Below, one piece after another: positions 1 through 7,656 of a DNA stretch of 25,844 nucleotides (position 1 is the stretch's first letter; the number at the start of each line of letters is the position of its first letter). The position numbers and the translations under genes are program-made. The stretch covers positions 1-25,844 of the forward strand of contig CALLFD010000116.1 in assembly GCA_937997605.1 (NCBI GenBank), in the 5' to 3' direction. The notes under the pieces were generated by a model. The model had not been told where the DNA came from and did not search any database. It saw only the letters and a list, made by a program, of their open reading frames with translations. This DNA comes from an uncultured Collinsella sp. Its GTDB lineage: Bacteria; Actinomycetota; Coriobacteriia; Coriobacteriales; Coriobacteriaceae.

Positions 1-233
1 TGGACACGCATGTCAACCGCATTGCGCACCGCCTGATGCTGAGTCCCAAGACGCATGCAAAGGAGCCGCTCAAGACCGAGCAGGATTTGCTCAAGATTTT
101 GCCGCACGAGTATTGGGAGTCGGTCAACCATCAGTGGATCACCTTCGGTCGCGAGATCTGCGACGCCCGCAAACCCAAGTGTGACGAGTGTCCGCTGGCA
201 GATTTGTGCCCCAGCGTGCGCGTAGCGGGGTAG
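1..233 (+). CDS. nth: Endonuclease III, C-terminal part (5' end outside window)
   Basis: DNA glycosylase/AP lyase of base excision repair that removes oxidised pyrimidines. Only about the last 76 codons are present; the frame is open to the left edge. The visible protein starts with DTHVNRIAHRL, the conserved stretch after the catalytic Asp region of the HhH-GPD fold. It ends with the [4Fe-4S] cluster motif C-X6-C-X2-C-X5-C (CDARKPKCDECPLADLC), which is diagnostic for the Nth/MutY family. The stop lies about 160 nt before mfd, so two DNA repair genes are adjacent and codirectional. MutY shares the cluster, but MutY continues with a NUDIX-like domain that is absent here, so Nth is preferred. 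Confidence 0.93.
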   Translation, partial: DTHVNRIAHRLMLSPKTHAKEPLKTEQDLLKILPHEYWESVNHQWITFGREICDARKPKCDECPLADLCPSVRVAG

Positions 234-238
234 GGCGG

Positions 239-263
239 AACGCATTTTCGTCTGGCGTTTTTT
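239..263 (+). terminator. Weak terminator candidate after nth
   Basis: A short stem (AACGC at 239-243 with GCGTT at 255-259) runs into six T residues at 258-263, just downstream of the nth stop. The stem is only 5 bp, so this is a weak candidate. Confidence 0.3.
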
Positions 264-337
264 GCGGGGCTGGGTTTGCCCTTGAGCCGGAGTCCTCTCC
301 ATGCGCTACCATGACAGACAATGTATTTGACGTACGA

Positions 338-365
338 CCCGCCGAGCTTGCCCCGGCGGGCTTTT
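338..365 (+). terminator. Hairpin between nth and mfd
   Basis: A perfect 7-bp stem (CCCGCCG 338-344, CGGCGGG 354-360) is followed by CTTTT. It reads as an intrinsic terminator for nth. A possible -10 box TACCAT at 307-312 lies upstream; if that is the mfd promoter, the hairpin would instead sit in the mfd leader, 30 nt before the start codon. Confidence 0.4.
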
Positions 366-390
366 GGCGTTGCGATGCCGGAGGAACAGC

Positions 391-3300
391 ATGCTCATTC
401 ACCGTATAGCCGCGCAGCTCTACACTGCCGAGGCGCTGCAGGCTGTCGAGGCCGGACTCGATGCCGGCGAGGACGTGACGCTGGCCGTGTCGCAGTCGGG
501 TCGCACGCTTATGGCGGCCGCCCAGTTTGCGCGCCGTCCGCGCCCGACGGTCTACGTTGTGAGCGGCGAGGATGCGGCCGATCGCGCCGCTCGTAGCCTT
601 GCCGCCTACGTGGGCCTGGCGCATGTGTGCCGTTTCCCCGAGCGCAAGGATTATCCGTGGCGCGAGCAGGCGCCCGACGACGCCGTGGTAGCGCAGCGAT
701 GCGAGGCCCTGGGACGCATCGTGCGCGGGGACAACTGCATCATGGTTGCCTCGGCTCGCGCGTTGCTGCGCTGCGTGCCGCCAGTCGAGAGCCGCTACTG
801 GGAGTCCACGATCTTTGCGGTGGGTGAGGAGATTCCTTTTGACGAGGTGCCGCATCGCCTGGTGGGCATGGGCTACACCAATGCCGGCGCCGCTGATGCG
901 CCCGGTCTGTTCCGCGTTCACGGCGACACCGTCGAGGTGTTCCCTGCACAGGAAAAGGCACCCGTGCGCATTGAGTTCTTTGGCGACGAGATTGATCGCA
1001 TCCGCCGCATGGTGAGCTCAACGGGGCAGACCATCGGCAACGAGGACAGTATTGAGATCTTCCCCTGCCGTGAGCTGGCGCTTACCGACGATGCCGTTCA
1101 CAACATGCACGTGGCGCTCTACCGCGCAAGCCAGGACGATAGCAAGCTGGCGGCGCTACTCGAGATGGTGGATGCACGCATCGTCACGCCCGAGCTCGAC
1201 CGCTTTTTGCCGGTGATGTACGGCCAGACTGTGAGCCCGCTGTCGCACGTGAGCGGCAAGGCGCTCGTGGTGCTGTCCGAGCCGCGCTCGCTGTTCGACG
1301 ATTGTCTGCGCGCCTACGAGGATATCGAGGCACGTGCCGGCGAGGCGGGGGTCGACCGTCTGGACGGCCTGTACGTGCGTGCCCAGCAGCTCGACTTTGG
1401 TTCCCAGCAACGCCTGAACTATGTGAGCCTCATCCGTGCCGGCGGTGCGGTGACGGCCGAGCTCAAGATTGAGCAGCCGGCCATCGCAGGCTCGGACAAT
1501 CGCTTTATGACGCGCATTCAGGAAGTCGTGGGCAAGCGCTACGCTTGCGTGTTTGCCATCCCTGACCGCGGTGCGCGCGAGTCGATGGAGCTCACCTTTG
1601 GTGACGAGGGCATTACCTTTGAGGAATCGCTGACGGCCGCGCCCGAAAACGCAGGCGTCATTGGCGAGCGCGTGCGCGTGGCAGCGGCGGATTCCGCCGA
1701 CCGTGCCGCACGCCAGGAGGCCCATGCTTCCATTCGCGAGCGTAAGGCCGACGCGCTCAACGCCCGCTCGCTCGAGGCGGGTGCCGCCCAGGCTGCCGCC
1801 GGCGCCGCCGTGCCCACTATTTCGCGCGGACGTGTGACCTTTGTCGATGCCGCCTTGCCGCAGGGCGTGGTGGTGCCCGATGCCAACCTAGCCGTGTTCT
1901 CGATCGCCGACCTCAACGCCCGCATGGACGCCAACCGGGCCCGCAGCCGCCGCAAGGTTGACATTACGCAGATCACCTTCCCGTTTAAGCCGGGAGACTA
2001 CGTGGTGCACGCCACCCACGGCATCGCGCTCTTTAGCGAGATCGCGCGCCAGGAAGTGGGTGGCAAGGAGCGCGACTACTTTTTGCTGGAATATGCCGAC
2101 GGCGACAAGCTCTACGTGCCGCTCGAGCAGGTCGACCGTATCACGAGATACGTCGGTCCCGACGGCGACAAGCCGCGCCTGACCAGGCTCAACACCGCCG
2201 ACTGGACGCGCGCCACCAACAAGGCGCGCAAAAACGCCAAAAAGCTGGCGTTTGACCTGGTCGATCTGTATACGCGCCGCTCGTCGATTACCGGTATCGC
2301 CTGCCCGCCCGACACGCCCGAGCAGATCGAGATGGAGGAGAGCTTTCCTTACGACGAGACGCGCGACCAGCTGGAGGCCATCGCCGACATTAAGGCCGAC
2401 ATGGAGGCGCCCAAGCCCATGGACCGCCTGCTGTGCGGCGACGTGGGCTTTGGCAAGACCGAGGTCGCCCTGCGCGCGGCGTTTAAGTGCGTCGACTCCG
2501 GCCGCCAGGTCATGGTGCTCTGCCCCACGACCATTCTGGCCCAGCAGCACTACGAGACATTCTTTGAGCGCTTTGCCCCGTTTGGCCTTGAGGTCGAGGT
2601 GCTCAGCCGCTTCCGCACGCCGGCGCAGCAAAAGCGCGCGCTCAAGGCGTTTGCCGAGGGCACGATCGATGTGCTCATCGGCACGCATCGTCTGCTTTCG
2701 GCCGATGTGAACCCCAAGAACCTGGGCCTGGTGATCATCGACGAAGAGCAGCGCTTTGGCGTGCAGCACAAGGAGCAACTCAAGAACCTGCGCGAGCAGA
2801 TCGACGTGCTCACGCTTTCGGCAACGCCCATTCCGCGTACCATGCAGATGGCCACGAGTGGCGTGCGCGACATGAGCCTGATCACGACGCCGCCGACCGG
2901 CCGTCGTCCCGTGATCGTGCACGTGGGGGAGTACGACCCCGATGTGGTGAGCGCGGCGATTCGCCTGGAGGTGGGCCGCGGCGGTCAGGTGTATTACGTG
3001 TCCAACCGCGTCAAGACCATCGACGACGCCGTGGCGCGCGTGCACGAGGCCGCGCCCGAGGCGCGCGTGGGCGTGGCGCACGGCAAGATGAGCCCGCGCG
3101 AGGTCGAGGACGTGATGATCGAGTTCGCGACCAAAAAGATCGACGTGCTCATCGCCACGACCATCGTGGAGAGCGGCATAGACAACGCGACCGCCAACAC
3201 GCTGATCATCGAGGACTCGCAGCGCCTGGGTCTGGCACAGCTCTACCAGCTCAAGGGCCGTGTGGGCCGCTCTGCCACGCAGGCCTACGCGTACTTTATG

Positions 3301-4023
3301 TTCCCGGGCGAGCTGCCGCTCACCGAGGAGGCGACGGCGCGCCTGACCGCACTTTCCGAGTTCCAGGACCTGGGCAGCGGCATGCGCATCGCCATGCGCG
3401 ACCTGGAGATCCGTGGTGCCGGCTCGCTTATGGGCGCCGAGCAGCACGGCAACCTGTCGAGCGTGGGCTTTGACCTGTTTACGCAGATGCTGGGCCAGGC
3501 CGTGGCCGAGGCGCGCGGCGATGACGACGCCGGCGTGGAGGCGGCGAGCGTGGGTATTAACCTGCCGGCCGACTACTTCTTGTCCGAGGAGTACCTGCCG
3601 GCGGTGGACCAGCGCGTGCTCGTGTACCGTAAGCTCGCGGCGGCTGAGGACCTGGAGAGCATCGACGAGGTGCAGGAAGAGACCGAGGCCGCGCACGGTG
3701 AGCTGCCGCTGGCGGGGCTCAACCTGTTCAACCGCGCGCGTATTCGTATCCGCGGCGAGCGCTTGGGGCTCGAGAGCGTCACGCTCAGCGGCGGCCGCAT
3801 CACGTTTTTGGGCGTCGACGTGCCCAAGAAGGTGGCCTTTGAACTAAAGACCCGCTATGGCGCGGTGAACTTCCCCAAGAGCCGCAAACTGTCGGTGCCT
3901 TACAAGGCGGGCGCCGGTGCGGGCAGCGGCCTGGATCGCGGCCTCGACGCCAACGACGGCACCGGCCCGGTGGCGGCGGCACTCATGCTGCTGCAGCAGT
4001 TGGGTGCTAGCGACGACGACTAA
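391..4023 (+). CDS. mfd: Transcription-repair coupling factor Mfd
   Basis: ATP-dependent translocase that dislodges RNA polymerase stalled at DNA lesions and recruits UvrAB. The protein is about 1210 residues, the normal family length. The ATG at 391 is chosen because GGAGG at 380-384 precedes it at good distance; an in-frame TTG at 364 has no such site. Domains in order: UvrB-like N-terminal module with UvrA-binding surface; CarD-like RNA polymerase interaction domain beginning around residue 530 (FKPGDYVVHATHG); RecG-like superfamily 2 motor with Walker A GDVGFGKT at 683-690, DEEQ box at 784-787, motif III LSATPIPRT at 809-817 and motif VI GRVGRS at 956-961; C-terminal D7 (TRCF) domain. All motor motifs look intact. 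The C-terminus ends in a Gly/Ala-rich stretch and acidic SDDD. Confidence 0.98.
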   Translation: MLIHRIAAQLYTAEALQAVEAGLDAGEDVTLAVSQSGRTLMAAAQFARRPRPTVYVVSGEDAADRAARSLAAYVGLAHVCRFPERKDYPWREQAPDDAVVAQRCEALGRIVRGDNCIMVASARALLRCVPPVESRYWESTIFAVGEEIPFDEVPHRLVGMGYTNAGAADAPGLFRVHGDTVEVFPAQEKAPVRIEFFGDEIDRIRRMVSSTGQTIGNEDSIEIFPCRELALTDDAVHNMHVALYRASQDDSKLAALLEMVDARIVTPELDRFLPVMYGQTVSPLSHVSGKALVVLSEPRSLFDDCLRAYEDIEARAGEAGVDRLDGLYVRAQQLDFGSQQRLNYVSLIRAGGAVTAELKIEQPAIAGSDNRFMTRIQEVVGKRYACVFAIPDRGARESMELTFGDEGITFEESLTAAPENAGVIGERVRVAAADSADRAARQEAHASIRERKADALNARSLEAGAAQAAAGAAVPTISRGRVTFVDAALPQGVVVPDANLAVFSIADLNARMDANRARSRRKVDITQITFPFKPGDYVVHATHGIALFSEIARQEVGGKERDYFLLEYADGDKLYVPLEQVDRITRYVGPDGDKPRLTRLNTADWTRATNKARKNAKKLAFDLVDLYTRRSSITGIACPPDTPEQIEMEESFPYDETRDQLEAIADIKADMEAPKPMDRLLCGDVGFGKTEVALRAAFKCVDSGRQVMVLCPTTILAQQHYETFFERFAPFGLEVEVLSRFRTPAQQKRALKAFAEGTIDVLIGTHRLLSADVNPKNLGLVIIDEEQRFGVQHKEQLKNLREQIDVLTLSATPIPRTMQMATSGVRDMSLITTPPTGRRPVIVHVGEYDPDVVSAAIRLEVGRGGQVYYVSNRVKTIDDAVARVHEAAPEARVGVAHGKMSPREVEDVMIEFATKKIDVLIATTIVESGIDNATANTLIIEDSQRLGLAQLYQLKGRVGRSATQAYAYFMFPGELPLTEEATARLTALSEFQDLGSGMRIAMRDLEIRGAGSLMGAEQHGNLSSVGFDLFTQMLGQAVAEARGDDDAGVEAASVGINLPADYFLSEEYLPAVDQRVLVYRKLAAAEDLESIDEVQEETEAAHGELPLAGLNLFNRARIRIRGERLGLESVTLSGGRITFLGVDVPKKVAFELKTRYGAVNFPKSRKLSVPYKAGAGAGSGLDRGLDANDGTGPVAAALMLLQQLGASDDD

Positions 4024-4034
4024 CAAGTAGGGGG

Positions 4035-4068
4035 CGTGGCGGGATGAAGTCGTCTTTGTCCCGCCACG
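4035..4068 (+). terminator. Hairpin after mfd
   Basis: A perfect 10-bp inverted repeat (CGTGGCGGGA 4035-4044, TCCCGCCACG 4059-4068) begins 11 nt after the mfd stop. It lacks a real T-tract, so termination is plausible but not secure. Confidence 0.5.
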
Positions 4069-4103
4069 TTGCAGGTTGATTCCAGCTCCATCGGAAGGAA
4101 AGC

Positions 4104-4967
4104 ATGTTCGGATACATCTATAAGAAAGATGTCGCCATTATCGCGGTTGTCCTGTGTCTTTGTCTGGGCGTGGGCAGTTTCTTCGATTATCAGATCTCGA
4201 GCGCGCTGTTCAATATCGGCAGCATGTACGGTCGCTTTATCGAGGCCGCCGGCGAGCTGCCGTTTGAGCTGACGGCGAGCATCGCGGGCGTTATGCTCGT
4301 GCGCGCGGTGCGTCCCGACTCCAGGGGGAGCAAATGGCTCGCCGTGCTCGGCATCCTCGTCAACATTGGCCTGGCCGGCTACGAGATCGTTTCGTCCCTG
4401 CGGGTTGGCGGCAAACTCATCGCGGCTCAGTTGGTGCTGACGTTTGTGCTGGCCATCGTCGCCAACCTTATCGTCTATCGCCTCACGCGCACGACCGAGC
4501 CCGACGAGCTCACGCGCTGGGCGTTGATGGTGCTTGTCGTGTGGGTCGCTCAGGCCATTATCCTCAACGTGATTGTCAAACCGCTGTGGTCGCGCCCTCG
4601 CATGCGCGTGATCGAGGTGACGCAGGGTCTCGAGTTTCAGCCGTGGTGGGTGATCGGCAACCCCGACAAGTGGACTTATATCGCCACCGGTGTAATCAAG
4701 GACGGCTTTAAGTCGTTTGCGAGTGGGCACACGGCGCACGCGGCGATCGGCCTTATGCTCGCCGGGCTTCCCACGGCGGCCTTTAAGGAAAAACCGTCGC
4801 GCCGCCGCGTGGTCTTTTGGACGGCGGCTGTGGTCGCGGCGCTCGTCGCCTTTGGCCGTATCGTGATCGGGGCGCACTTTTTGAGTGACGTGAGCTGCGG
4901 CTTTGCCCTGGTGCTGGCGCTTGAGTGCCTTGCCGCGCACATTGCCTATCCGCACGGCGTACAATAG
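4104..4967 (+). CDS. PAP2-family membrane phosphatase
   Basis: Integral membrane phosphatase of the type 2 phosphatidic acid phosphatase superfamily, 287 residues. Several hydrophobic segments are visible (near residues 10-30, 55-70, 80-130 and 145-158, and in the C-terminal third). The three catalytic motifs are present: a KX6R motif at K159-R166 (the usual following Pro is Met167), SGH at 207-209 with the catalytic His209 in KSFASGHTAHAA, and RX3GXHX3D at R252-D262 with nucleophilic His258. The substrate may be undecaprenyl pyrophosphate, phosphatidate or another lipid phosphate; the sequence does not decide. GAAGGA lies just before the ATG. The gene sits alone between mfd and the aldolase gene. 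Confidence 0.85.
   Translation: MFGYIYKKDVAIIAVVLCLCLGVGSFFDYQISSALFNIGSMYGRFIEAAGELPFELTASIAGVMLVRAVRPDSRGSKWLAVLGILVNIGLAGYEIVSSLRVGGKLIAAQLVLTFVLAIVANLIVYRLTRTTEPDELTRWALMVLVVWVAQAIILNVIVKPLWSRPRMRVIEVTQGLEFQPWWVIGNPDKWTYIATGVIKDGFKSFASGHTAHAAIGLMLAGLPTAAFKEKPSRRRVVFWTAAVVAALVAFGRIVIGAHFLSDVSCGFALVLALECLAAHIAYPHGVQ
4960..4965 (+). promoter_or_regulatory. Possible -10 box for the threonine aldolase gene
   Basis: TACAAT overlaps the last codons of the PAP2 gene, about 48 nt before the next start. No convincing -35 box is visible at the right distance. Confidence 0.3.
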
Positions 4968-5012
4968 CCCCGTTTGAATCATCTGGCCGATACCCGGTAA
5001 GAGAGGATTGCC

Positions 5013-6038
5013 ATGCTCGCGTTTAACAACGACTATTCCCACGGCGCACATCCGGCAGTGCTGCAGGCGCTCGTCGATACCAACATGGAGCCGCAGCCCG
5101 GCTACGGTACCGATGCGCATACCGAATGCGCCAAGCAGCTTATCCGCGAGGCCTGCCAGGCCCCCGATGCCGACGTGTTTTTTCTGGTGGGCGGCACGCA
5201 GGCCAACGCGACGGTGATTGATATGCTGCTCGCGCCCTACCAGGGCGTTGTTGCCGCCGAGACCGGTCATGTTGCCTGCCACGAGGCGGGCGCCATCGAG
5301 TTTGGCGGCCACAAGGTGCTTACCATCCCCGGCTACGAGGGCAAGATGCACGCCGAGGACCTCGAGAACTATATCCAGGTGTTCTACGAAAACGAGAGCT
5401 ACGAGCACACGGTGTTCCCGGGCGCCGTGTACGTGAGCCTATCGACTGAGTACGGCACGCTGTACTCCAAGGCCGAGCTCGCGGCGATTCACGCGGTGTG
5501 CCAGAAGCGCGAGATTCCGCTGTTTGTGGATGGCGCCCGCCTGGCCTATGCACTGGCGGCCGATGAGTGCGACATTACCCTGCCCGAGCTGGCGCAGCTG
5601 TGCGACGTGTTCTACATCGGCGGCACCAAGTGCGGCGCGCTCTGCGGCGAGGCCGTGGTGTTTTGCGGCATGCACGCTCCGGCGCATCCCATTCCGCGCA
5701 TTAAGCAGCACGGTGCGCTGTTGGCCAAGGGCCGCCTGACGGGCGTCCAGTTTGAGGCGCTCTTTACCGATGGCCTGTATTTTGAGATTGGTCGACAGGC
5801 GATTGAGACGGCCCAGGCGCTACGCCGTGTGCTGCACGAGCGCGGCTACCAGTTCTTCTTGGAGACGCCCACAAACCAGCAGTTTGTGATTCTGCCCAAC
5901 GAGGACATGGCCCGCATTCGCGAGCATGCCTCGATCGAGTACTGGGAAAAGTACGACGATACCCACACGGTGGTGCGTTTTTGCACCAGCTGGGCCACGA
6001 CGCAGGAGGATATCGACGCGCTGGCGGCTGTCCTGTAG
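5013..6038 (+). CDS. Low-specificity L-threonine aldolase-type PLP enzyme
   Basis: Fold-type I PLP enzyme of the beta-eliminating lyase/threonine aldolase family, 341 residues, the usual length. Predicted reaction: L-threonine or L-allo-threonine to glycine plus acetaldehyde, in the cytoplasm. Visible landmarks are the N-terminal NNDYSHGAHPAVLQAL, the cofactor phosphate loop GGTQAN at 60-65, VDGAR at 172-176 with Asp173 placed to pair with the pyridine nitrogen, and the Schiff-base Lys206 in GGTKCGAL. AAGAGAGG precedes the ATG. It stands between the PAP2 and GNAT genes with no obvious pathway partner. A related amino-acid aldolase or lyase activity cannot be excluded. Confidence 0.88.
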   Translation: MLAFNNDYSHGAHPAVLQALVDTNMEPQPGYGTDAHTECAKQLIREACQAPDADVFFLVGGTQANATVIDMLLAPYQGVVAAETGHVACHEAGAIEFGGHKVLTIPGYEGKMHAEDLENYIQVFYENESYEHTVFPGAVYVSLSTEYGTLYSKAELAAIHAVCQKREIPLFVDGARLAYALAADECDITLPELAQLCDVFYIGGTKCGALCGEAVVFCGMHAPAHPIPRIKQHGALLAKGRLTGVQFEALFTDGLYFEIGRQAIETAQALRRVLHERGYQFFLETPTNQQFVILPNEDMARIREHASIEYWEKYDDTHTVVRFCTSWATTQEDIDALAAVL

Positions 6039-6054
6039 GTTGATGTGATGACGA

Positions 6055-6100
6055 GGGGCCGCCTTGCGCTTGGATTTGGCGCGAGGTGGCCCTTGCTTTT
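6055..6100 (+). terminator. Terminator after the aldolase gene
   Basis: A 15-bp stem with three G-U wobbles (6055-6069 with 6079-6093), 9-nt loop, then TGCTTTT. It ends only 6 nt before the ribosome binding site of the next gene, so the GNAT gene must be reached by read-through or by a promoter inside this stretch. Confidence 0.6.
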
Positions 6101-6116
6101 GAGGGGGAGGGGCTGT

Positions 6117-6707
6117 ATGCACGAGATGTCCGAGCCGACGATTCGCCTGGCGACGCCCGAAGACGCGCCGGCGTTGCTTGCCATCTATGAGCCGTATGTG
6201 CGCCAGACGGCGATTACCTGCGAATACGAGGTGCCGAGCGTTGAGGAGTTCGCCGGGCGCATCGAGCGTACGCTCAAGCGCTATCCGTATTTGGTGATGG
6301 AGCTGGAAGGGCGTCCGGTAGGCTATGCCTATGTGAGCCCGCTCAACAGCCGCGAGGCATACGACTGGTCGGTCGAGACGTCGATCTACCTGGCGCGCGA
6401 CGTGCGCCACGGCGGGCTGGGCCGCAAGCTGCACGATGCGCTCAAGCAGTGCCTGATTGCGATGGGCATCACCAACATGTGCGCCCTCATCGCCGTGCCG
6501 CACGACAGGGACGACGAGTATCTGACGCACAACAGCCAAGACTTCCATGCCCATATGGGGTATCGCCTGGTGGGTGCCTTCGACCGCTGCGCCCAAAAGT
6601 TCGGCCGCTGGTACGACATGTGCTGGATGGAGCTGGTCCTGGCCGAGCGCACGCCCAACCAACCTAAGCCAACCTGGTTCCCCGACCTCCCCAAACCTAC
6701 CATTTAG
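6117..6707 (+). CDS. GNAT acetyltransferase, phosphinothricin acetyltransferase-like
   Basis: Acetyl-CoA-dependent N-acetyltransferase, about 196 residues. The ATG at 6117 is preferred because GGAGG (6106-6110) lies 6 nt upstream; the frame is open further left but that stretch is the preceding terminator. The N-terminus IRLATPEDAPALLAIYEPYV and DWSVETSIYLARD are typical of the PAT/YwnH group. The acetyl-CoA pyrophosphate-binding loop RHGGLG is at 97-102. The last residues (PKPTI) and the stop codon are encoded by a small palindromic repeat (6696-6728), so the native C-terminus may have been changed by its insertion. The natural substrate is unknown; family members acetylate methionine sulfoximine or related amino acids. 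Confidence 0.85.
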   Translation: MHEMSEPTIRLATPEDAPALLAIYEPYVRQTAITCEYEVPSVEEFAGRIERTLKRYPYLVMELEGRPVGYAYVSPLNSREAYDWSVETSIYLARDVRHGGLGRKLHDALKQCLIAMGITNMCALIAVPHDRDDEYLTHNSQDFHAHMGYRLVGAFDRCAQKFGRWYDMCWMELVLAERTPNQPKPTWFPDLPKPTI

Positions 6708-6728
6708 GGACAGGTTTATTTTGGCAGG
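6696..6728 (+). repeat. CCTACC palindromic repeat, copy A
   Basis: 33-bp element beginning CCTACC and ending TTTTGGCAGG with an AGGGACAGG loop. The same element occurs at 14047-14080 and 16179-16212 (inverted) and at 24061-24094. It lies between convergent genes: it contains the GNAT stop codon and abuts the stop codon of gntR1. Confidence 0.8.
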
Positions 6729-7451
6729 TTAGGCGATGGGCTCGGTGTATTTGGCACGGTCGGTGCGCTGGATGCGCTTAGAGACATGGAGCGGTCGGCC
6801 GTCGGTGTCGTAGACGTAGTCGGTGATCAGGATCAGCGCCTGCCCGCGCTCGACGTTGAGCAAAAACGCCTCGTTTTGCGAGGCATAGCACACCTCAAAG
6901 GTCTTATGTCCCTGTGCCGGCGCGCGATGGAATTCCTGGCGCAGCGTGGCGTAGAGCGAACCGTTGATATCGCGATCGATGAGTGCTTCAAAGCTCGGTG
7001 GTAGATAGGTGGTCTCCAGGCACAGCGGCGCATCGTCCAGATAACGCAGGCGGACAAGTTTGACGAGCTTGCTGCCCACGGCGACATCGAAGAACTTGGC
7101 CGCATTGCCCGCGGCCTTGGCAAAGCCCGAGTCCACCGTGCGCGTGGTGGGCTTCATACCCTGACCCTGGACCTGTGTCGTGTAGCTCGAAAACACCAGG
7201 TTGTTCTCGTGGAGCGCCGGCGTGTCGGCCACAAAGGCGCCACGCCCGCGCTCGGTGCGCACCAGGCCCTCATCAACGAGCACCTTAAGGGCGTGGCGTA
7301 CGGTGCTGCGCGACAGCCCCGATTCGTCCATGAGTTCCATCTCGGACGGCAGCTTGTCTCCGCGTGCATAGGTGCCGGAGGCGATGCGGTCGCGCAGCAT
7401 GCCCGCCAAGCGCTCGTATTGGGTCAGTCTATTTTTAGATGAAGCGTTCAT
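6729..7451 (-). CDS. GntR-family regulator with UTRA domain (HutC subfamily), gntR1
   Basis: Ligand-responsive transcriptional repressor, 240 residues. Residues about 10-78 form the winged helix (KLPSEMELMDESGLSRSTVRHALKVL region, then the RGRGAFVA wing). Residues about 95-235 form the UTRA effector domain, which in this family usually binds phosphorylated sugars or related metabolites. It is divergent from SIS gene 1 across a 205-nt region with paired candidate operators, which points to control of SIS gene 1 and of itself. Its stop codon TAA abuts repeat copy A. Confidence 0.92.
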   Translation of the reverse strand: MNASSKNRLTQYERLAGMLRDRIASGTYARGDKLPSEMELMDESGLSRSTVRHALKVLVDEGLVRTERGRGAFVADTPALHENNLVFSSYTTQVQGQGMKPTTRTVDSGFAKAAGNAAKFFDVAVGSKLVKLVRLRYLDDAPLCLETTYLPPSFEALIDRDINGSLYATLRQEFHRAPAQGHKTFEVCYASQNEAFLLNVERGQALILITDYVYDTDGRPLHVSKRIQRTDRAKYTEPIA

Positions 7452-7461
7452 GCGATCAACC

Positions 7462-7480
7462 TGTATCTAACCTGTATGCG
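7462..7480 (+). promoter_or_regulatory. Candidate gntR1 operator, gntR1-proximal site
   Basis: TGTATCTAACCTGTATGCG, two TGTAT half-sites 10 bp apart. A near copy lies at 7601-7619 (16 of 19 identical). The site would cover the transcription start given by the minus-strand promoter at 7481-7508, as expected for autorepression. Confidence 0.55.
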
Positions 7481-7508
7481 TATCTAATCAAGCATGTATT
7501 CAATACAA
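7481..7508 (-). promoter_or_regulatory. Candidate gntR1 promoter
   Basis: On the minus strand TTGTAT (7503-7508) and TAGATA (7481-7486) are separated by 16 bp. Both boxes are imperfect. Confidence 0.4.
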
Positions 7509-7600
7509 TAACAAAACCGCTGGTAGCAAGTTATCGAAAACCGCATCAGCAAAATTTCTAAGACAAATATAGCATACAACTAGTCGACATAACCAAAACA

Positions 7601-7619
7601 TGTATGTAACTTGTATGCC
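7601..7619 (+). promoter_or_regulatory. Candidate gntR1 operator, SIS-proximal site
   Basis: TGTATGTAACTTGTATGCC, the second copy of the 19-bp site, 37 bp before the SIS gene 1 start codon. An inverted half-site (GCATACAA) lies nearby at 7572-7579. Confidence 0.55.
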
Positions 7620-7656
7620 ATCGAGAGCATCAAACGAGAAGAAAGGCTGATGCACG

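Noticed and set aside
1888..3696. Long open frame (602 codons) on the minus strand opposite mfd
   Set aside because: It is a shadow of a GC-rich gene: composition dominated by His, Arg, Leu and Ala, no recognisable domain, and complete overlap with well-supported mfd.
4020..5408. 462-codon minus-strand frame opposite the PAP2 and aldolase genes
   Set aside because: It spans two well-supported genes and their gap, with no motif of its own.
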